A DNA stretch of 64,000 nt from Mantis religiosa (Eukaryota; Arthropoda; Insecta; Mantodea; Mantidae): NCBI GenBank assembly GCA_030765055.1, contig CM060950.1, forward strand, positions 20,772,903-20,836,902, read 5' to 3'. This document shows, piece after piece, positions 59,076-64,000 of the stretch (positions are counted from its first letter, which is position 1; each line of letters begins with the position of its first letter). The translations under genes and the position numbers were made by a program. The notes under the pieces were generated by a model. It worked only from the letters and a program-made list of their open reading frames with translations, searched no databases and had not been told where the DNA came from.

Positions 59076-60606
59076 ACCTTTCAGCAAAGTGCGTATATGT
59101 TGTACAGCTGGAGTATAGAAAAATGAATTTGCTGAAACCGCAGTGTACTTACTTGCTATGCGAAAGGATGTTGGTTCGATTTCGGGATGGGAAATCAGAA
59201 AGTGCCTTAAGCAAAGTATTATAATTCCCGTTTTCCTTTATGTAGGGCAAGTATTGCATTTCACACGAATATTTGTTACCGAAATTTCACTTGTAATATG
59301 AGTTTTGAGACTTTATCAATAATTTCTATAGAAGGTTCGTGTGTTTGTGTTCACGTGACTTTGAAAATGAAAAGTGGAGGACGATGCTGAATTTATCCAA
59401 AACAACTAAACCCTATACCCTCTGGGTGCCTCCCCTTTCCGGGAAATATGATATAAACAATGTTACAATTTATTTTGTGGAATAAGATGCAAATCATATA
59501 AACCGGAGGTCAGGATTTGTGTTAAACTGAGAAAGTTCTAGTTTTTTAATTTAATTTACGGATTCGCTTTAGCTGCTGCAGTTCAAAGAGCGCCATCTAT
59601 ATTGATATCAAAAGACCGCTTAGTTTTAAACAAGATCCGGTTTATCACGTTTTGTTTTGTTTTGCGTGCTATAAATTTAGGACAGTGGTGCACCACCTCT
59701 AGTTGCCTTGCGAGGGGGGCTTCTGTAACAGGTCACAACTTGTTGGTTCATAAACAACTTATATTCATTTTTATTTGTGTTGTAATAAATGTCTGTTGCG
59801 GCCATCTGTTGGCAGCCAATATAAAGACACCGGTTTCTTACTGATCCAATACATAGCAACCCCACTCTCCGCCGGGGTATACACAAGCCCTACCTGCCGG
59901 GAAATCTGAAATGATCGAACAACTTTATTCTTCAATTTAATATGTGAAATCAGCCGCTGCTATTATAAATCGGCGGTGAGGTTCCTCTTATACTGAGAAA
60001 TTTTGACTGCTGTGTTTCTCAGCGTCCAATTGTATAAGAGGAAACTGCGAATTAAGGTTTAGTATCTATAACATAATCGAATATAGTACGTTTCATAATT
60101 TTCAAAAAAGCTATAGCGCCAATAATATTCTATATTTAAACAATAGTTTATAGCACTTTACGTAAACTTGTCATATTCAAAATTGAAACAGCACAGAACT
60201 ACTCTCCGGATCTAACACTAGACTGACAAACTGAATTCAAGGGTTTCTAAAATCTCACATATTGGTCGTAGAAACGTTTACACGATGCAAGAGGAGTAGG
60301 CTCAAATTACAATAACTTCGACACGTAGCACGCATTACCCGCCTCGTGTATACTGTTCTTTTTATTGGGATATTTGTCAAGTCCCAGCCCCAACCATGAA
60401 TGCACAAAACTTTCGCTGAACTGGTCACTCAGACTCAACCCTCGTGCAAATAGTATGTGGCTCTAAGTTTAATGCCGTATCTTGGAATTACGACGTGTAT
60501 TACAATTAATTTCGCCCTACTACTGTTGTAATTTGTTACTGAAAATCACGCATTATTTTGAATGTTTTAATTAAGAAAGGTAATAAATTAAAAAAGTATA
60601 AATAAT
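59076..60606. other. Unassigned DNA
   Basis: Short inverted sequences occur at 59970-60050 (TCCTCTTATACTGAG and its partner TATAAGAGGAAA about 55 bp later). No gene or repeat family is recognised. Confidence 0.3.
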
Positions 60607-60863
60607 GAAAGGGTAGAGCCAGACTGAAAAAGTCAATGCCATAGCCGGTGTTTGAGCCACGGATCTTCTGGTTTTCGTCCAGCCGCTCTAACCATTTGAG
60701 CTACTATGGCCAACGTGCCAATATGACACTAAATTCTCCAAATGACTCGTGTCAGTTTGGTGGTTCAAATCCCGGCTATGGCATTGAATTTTTCAGTCTG
60801 GGTCTACCCTTTCATAGTGCGTCCTACACACTGCTAGTGTGAAAGAACAATTAATTTCCAGTT
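60607..60863 (-). mobile_element. FB-tRNA element, copy E
   Basis: The minus-strand orientation is defined by the outer end AACTGGAAATTAATTGTTCT at 60863. The tRNA-like arm at about 60640-60713 is complete. The other arm (60760-60785) keeps only the box B end, TTCAAATCCCGGCTATGGCA, because the spacer and the rest were deleted. An 8-bp repeat TAAATAAT flanks it (60599-60606 and 60864-60871). Confidence 0.65.
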
Positions 60864-60926
60864 TAAATAATATTAGTAAAGAGACTGCGTCCCCCTCCGA
60901 AAAATAGTAGGGGGACGGAGTACATC

Positions 60927-61181
60927 AGCCCGCCTGGGTAGCGTGGTGGTAGCGTGTCTGCCTCACATTCAAGAGGTCCCGAGTTCGAACCTCGGTCAGG
61001 GTGAGTTACCTGAATAAGGTTTCCTCCGGGGTTTTCTCTTATCCTTAAAGACGAATGTCAGGTATCACTAAGCTCTATGGGCCCTGGACTCATTTGAGCA
61101 TCATTTCAACCATTTTTTTCATCGTCCGATATGACTTAGAAAGTTGGAGGACGTAAATTACAAAAAAAAAAAAAAAAAAAC
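60927..61181 (+). mobile_element. SINE-I, complete copy with A-tail
   Basis: Head AGCCCGCCTGGGTAGCGTGG, box B GAGTTCGAACCTCGGTCAGG, end GTTGGAGGACGTAAATTACA followed by about 19 A. It is flanked by a perfect 8-bp repeat AGTACATC (60919-60926 and 61182-61189). It is the cleanest SINE-I in the window and is inserted at the left edge of a SINE-II copy. Confidence 0.85.
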
Positions 61182-61189
61182 AGTACATC

Positions 61190-61575
61190 TGGTGGTCTCC
61201 TTTAGGGTAGAAAGTGCTGGCAGGATTGTCGGCGCTGCATGGCAGGATATGCTCCAGGTAAACACTTCCTTCTTCGGTATGACTGCTTCCGGTCCTAACT
61301 GGTGGACCGTTTCGGACAACAGCGGTCGGGATGTCGGTTATGCTGCCCTGTCAGGGAGTCTCCAACTGGTAAATAAGAGGGACACTGCCCTCTCCACAGT
61401 CGTGACTTCCTAATCCGGCCACCCTTTTCTTCTCCCAACTCAATCTTCCTCCCTGGGTTACCTCGCTTTAGGCATAGGTACAATAGATCAAGAGTGATCG
61501 CAGCTCCAAATCCAATCTCTATCGTAATCTAATCCAAGTATAATTTTGGTACAGTGCCTGGATATTAACTTTGTG
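61190..61575 (+). repeat. SINE-II copy, head missing
   Basis: TGGTGGTCTCCTTTAGGGTA, GGCAGGATATGCTCCAGGTA, CCTTCTTCGGTATGACTGCT and GACACTGCCCTCTCCACAGT follow in the same order as in the 12.8-14.7 kb and 37.6-38.3 kb copies. It has no SINE-I within and no minisatellite, so it shows the unexpanded, uninterrupted form. Confidence 0.7.
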
Positions 61576-61589
61576 GGTTCGTAGAATTA

Positions 61590-62160
61590 AAAGGCCGAGT
61601 TGCAGAAATTAAAAATCTCCTTTATTTCCGTAGCAATACACTGTTCAATCCTCACGTAACAACATTACATCACACAATCTTCCAAGGTCGAGGACAATAA
61701 CAAACACTTGCAGCTGATACATTAGCTCTCGTTACAACAACACTGACTGTTACACAACAACTACAGGCCTCCTGGCGTGTCACAATCCCTTTTATATCTC
61801 CATTCATGATTACCAGACTGTTCTGTTAATCATAAGAAGTTTCTGGAAAACAAGGCATCTAATTACATAATTCGAACATTGTATCACCTTCGAGAAACGT
61901 TACTGTATCTACGCTGGCGAGGCCTTTGCCTCAGTTATTTTGTCTGCCTGCGTTATCTGTATACACAAGTTCGTTATCTACGTGAAACCTATCTATTTGC
62001 ACCGAAACTTTAATGCCCGTTATGGCGACAATATTCATCTGTACAGATATCATTAAGAACTGTAAACCCCAATCGATGTTCTTGAATCTATCACACGAAG
62101 CTTACCATTGGAGCACTGCATACGCTTAATGATGCACGCACTGGGTAACGCACGTTACAC
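61590..62160 (-). promoter_or_regulatory. LTR-like promoter/polyadenylation block 2
   Basis: On the minus strand TATAAAAGGG (about 61797-61788) is followed about 165 bp later by AATAAAGGAG (61626-61617), with the block ending near GGCCTTTTAATTCTACG. The promoter-to-poly(A) spacing suits an LTR. Clear termini and a target duplication are not visible. Confidence 0.35.
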
Positions 62161-63279
62161 ATTCAAAGCTACAAACACAATCACACAGAACTCAATGTGA
62201 TATGTATTTACTAAATAATTTTAACAAATAACTTGTTCAGTACCAAATTTATTATAGTGTTTGAATTTGCTGTATATACTTAAACTCCCTTCATATTAGT
62301 GAACCAGTTTATCTGGTATTTCAGTTCAATGTCCCATTTCAGTAAAACAAAATTGGTTAACTTTATCCTACTTGAGACTAAAGTTTAAATGCTGGGCACA
62401 GGGTCTGCAAAGTTGAATAGAAATTTTATTTCAAATAACTTTGTGTTTTTTAACCAGATCTACATATTTTGTGCGGCAAGATTTACTTTAGCTCTTATAC
62501 TTTACCAGATCAAAATAAAGAGAACTTACTTCTGTGGACATTCCCATTAAATTAAAGTTATATGTTTCATTTGTTAAGGAAAAGTATTAAAATTTTGATA
62601 TGTTATACAAAATCACAAGAACCATTTTGTAAAACACTCGATAAATATTCCAAATAAACCGTGTGCTGTGTTGGGGTATCTTTGTGCCGTATCCTTGAAT
62701 GTTACTGAGCTTCACTACCAACTTTGGTATTTAACTGACACTCCATTTTGAGTTATACTGTTCAAAGTCTGGCGGATAGAAACATACAAACACATGGACT
62801 TTTCCACAAATGATCATCAATTCTCAAAACTCGTATTTGCAATGAAATTTCAATAGCGAATACTCCTGTGGGATGCAATACTTCCTCTACTTAAAAGAAA
62901 AAGGAAATAACAATATATATAGTCTATGAGGTATTGGTAATATAGCAGTTGTGGCAAATTACAGCTAGGTAGCCTCGTTAGGATTTGGTAGGTTTACTTG
63001 AACCTCCCTTTCGAAATGTTGAACTGAATTTGGTGTCTCAGTGCTTGTTAATAAGGATATTACAAAATGCTAATATTTGATTATGGAAATATAACTATTT
63101 GTAACAAAAAAAAACTTCACTTATCTTAAGAAAAATTATGTCAATTTTTCTTATTAGTTGAATTAGTTGAAGTTGAAATCGATTTTACGAGCCCTTGTTC
63201 GCGTCGTCAGTCAGAAAAACACATTCGTCGTTAAGGAAGTTACTATGTTGTTATGTTTTTTCAGTATTACCAAAATCTG
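62161..63279. other. Unassigned DNA
   Basis: AT-rich. It probably includes the 3' untranslated region of the Penelope-like element at its right end. Confidence 0.3.
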
Positions 63280-64000
63280 AAAACGAAACAAAGTTAAGAA
63301 CAGAATCAACTGCTGGCATTTCAAAATTCATTACGCGATGTTTATTTTTTAATATAAATGTATTTTCCCTAATCATTAAATCTATCGGGATATTTAATAG
63401 TTTTAATAATTTAAATTCAGGATCTATATTATGGTTAAATAACCAAAAATGATCTGCTAGGGCGGATTTATCAGTTTGTTTATACTTAATGTTACGAAAA
63501 TGTTCTTTCGTTCTGGTTTACAAATTACGTTTCGTCTTACCAATGTAAACCTGATCACAATCTAAACAATTAAATTGATAAATACCAGATTTTTTTATTA
63601 TTAAGAAATTATATTTTTTTTAGAAAAATGTAGTAAATTTTTAATACTATATTTGTTTTGAGGAACCAAAGTTATACCAAAGTCGTTATACACTTTTAGA
63701 AGTTGTTTGTCAAACCAAGGATGGTAAGTGAATTTTTTAAATTATAATCGTCTTTTATTTTTCTAAGGGTAGACATATCATTAACAGTTGTTTTATGTTT
63801 AAATTTTTGAATCTTCTTTTGTATAAAATGTTTATTAAAGCCATTAATTAAAGCAGTATTAAGAATATGTTTGCATTCTTTATTAAATTCCTCTTTATTC
63901 AGGGGTTTATTTATTAATCTATAAATCAAACTATTAAAACCAGCAAATTTATGTGAAAAAGGGTTAGAGCATTTATTTTTTATGTAATTATCGATGAGAG
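63280..64000 (-). pseudogene. Penelope-like element, C-terminal part (GIY-YIG), runs off the window
   Basis: The minus-strand frames read FAGFNSLIYRLINKPLNKEE, FNKECKHILNTALINGFNKH (connection after the reverse transcriptase) and LRKIKDDYNLKNSL. Then, after stops or shifts, SGIYQFNCLDCDQVYIGKTK, a stop after RNL, and TRTKEHFRNIK, ALADHFWLFNHNIDPEFKLL. GIY-x(9-11)-YIG-x-T-x-R is the endonuclease signature of Penelope-like retroelements. The reverse transcriptase itself lies beyond 64000. The copy is inactivated by at least two stops. Confidence 0.8.

Overview
This is eukaryotic nuclear DNA, most likely from an insect with a large, repeat-rich genome. It is AT-rich and carries mariner, pogo/Tigger, PIF/Harbinger, hAT, Penelope, Jockey-like LINE and Ty3/Gypsy sequences, several tRNA-derived retroposon families, and kilobase-long (AAT)n tracts. 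A hemimetabolous group such as cockroaches or orthopteroids is a guess from this repeat style. There is no bacterial-type gene organisation.

Host genes. I recognise one conserved host gene, nicolin-1 (NICN1), on the minus strand. Two coding exons lie at 16499-16672 and about 2689-2939. They join in phase 0 across a 13.6-kb intron full of transposons; its remaining 3' exons are not visible and may lie outside the window. An exon-like block at 56264-56418 (minus) and a tandem array at 52.0-55.8 kb with a repeated coding-like block may belong to one or more unrecognised host genes.

Layout. 1-16.5 kb: NICN1 intron 1 and flanks, holding mariner and Harbinger elements, an LTR-like promoter block, a 1.16-kb (ATT)n tract, and a DDE transposase relic split by two insertions. 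One of those is a retroposon containing a 29-bp minisatellite; the other is an inverted tRNA-like element carrying a nested SINE. 17-31 kb: Harbinger, mariner, LINE and hAT relics, a 124-bp satellite and more SINEs. 32-36 kb: a 1.26-kb (AAT)n tract in unassigned DNA. 36.9-48.9 kb: a GC-rich block, a nested retroposon pair, and a LINE ORF1 interrupted by a 9-kb Gypsy element with both LTRs. 52-56 kb: the diverged tandem array. 56.6-59.1 kb: a nearly intact pogo/Tigger element. 60.6-62.2 kb: another inverted tRNA-like element, SINEs and an LTR-like block. 63.3-64 kb: the end of a Penelope-like element.

Most interesting. A retroposon-like family (named FB-tRNA here; five copies, target-site duplications of 7-23 bp) consists of two tRNA-like sequences in inverted, outward-reading orientation. 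The nested insertions can be ordered exactly from their target duplications.

Limits. All family assignments come from recognising protein and sequence motifs by eye; no searches were run. Boundaries of degenerate elements are approximate.
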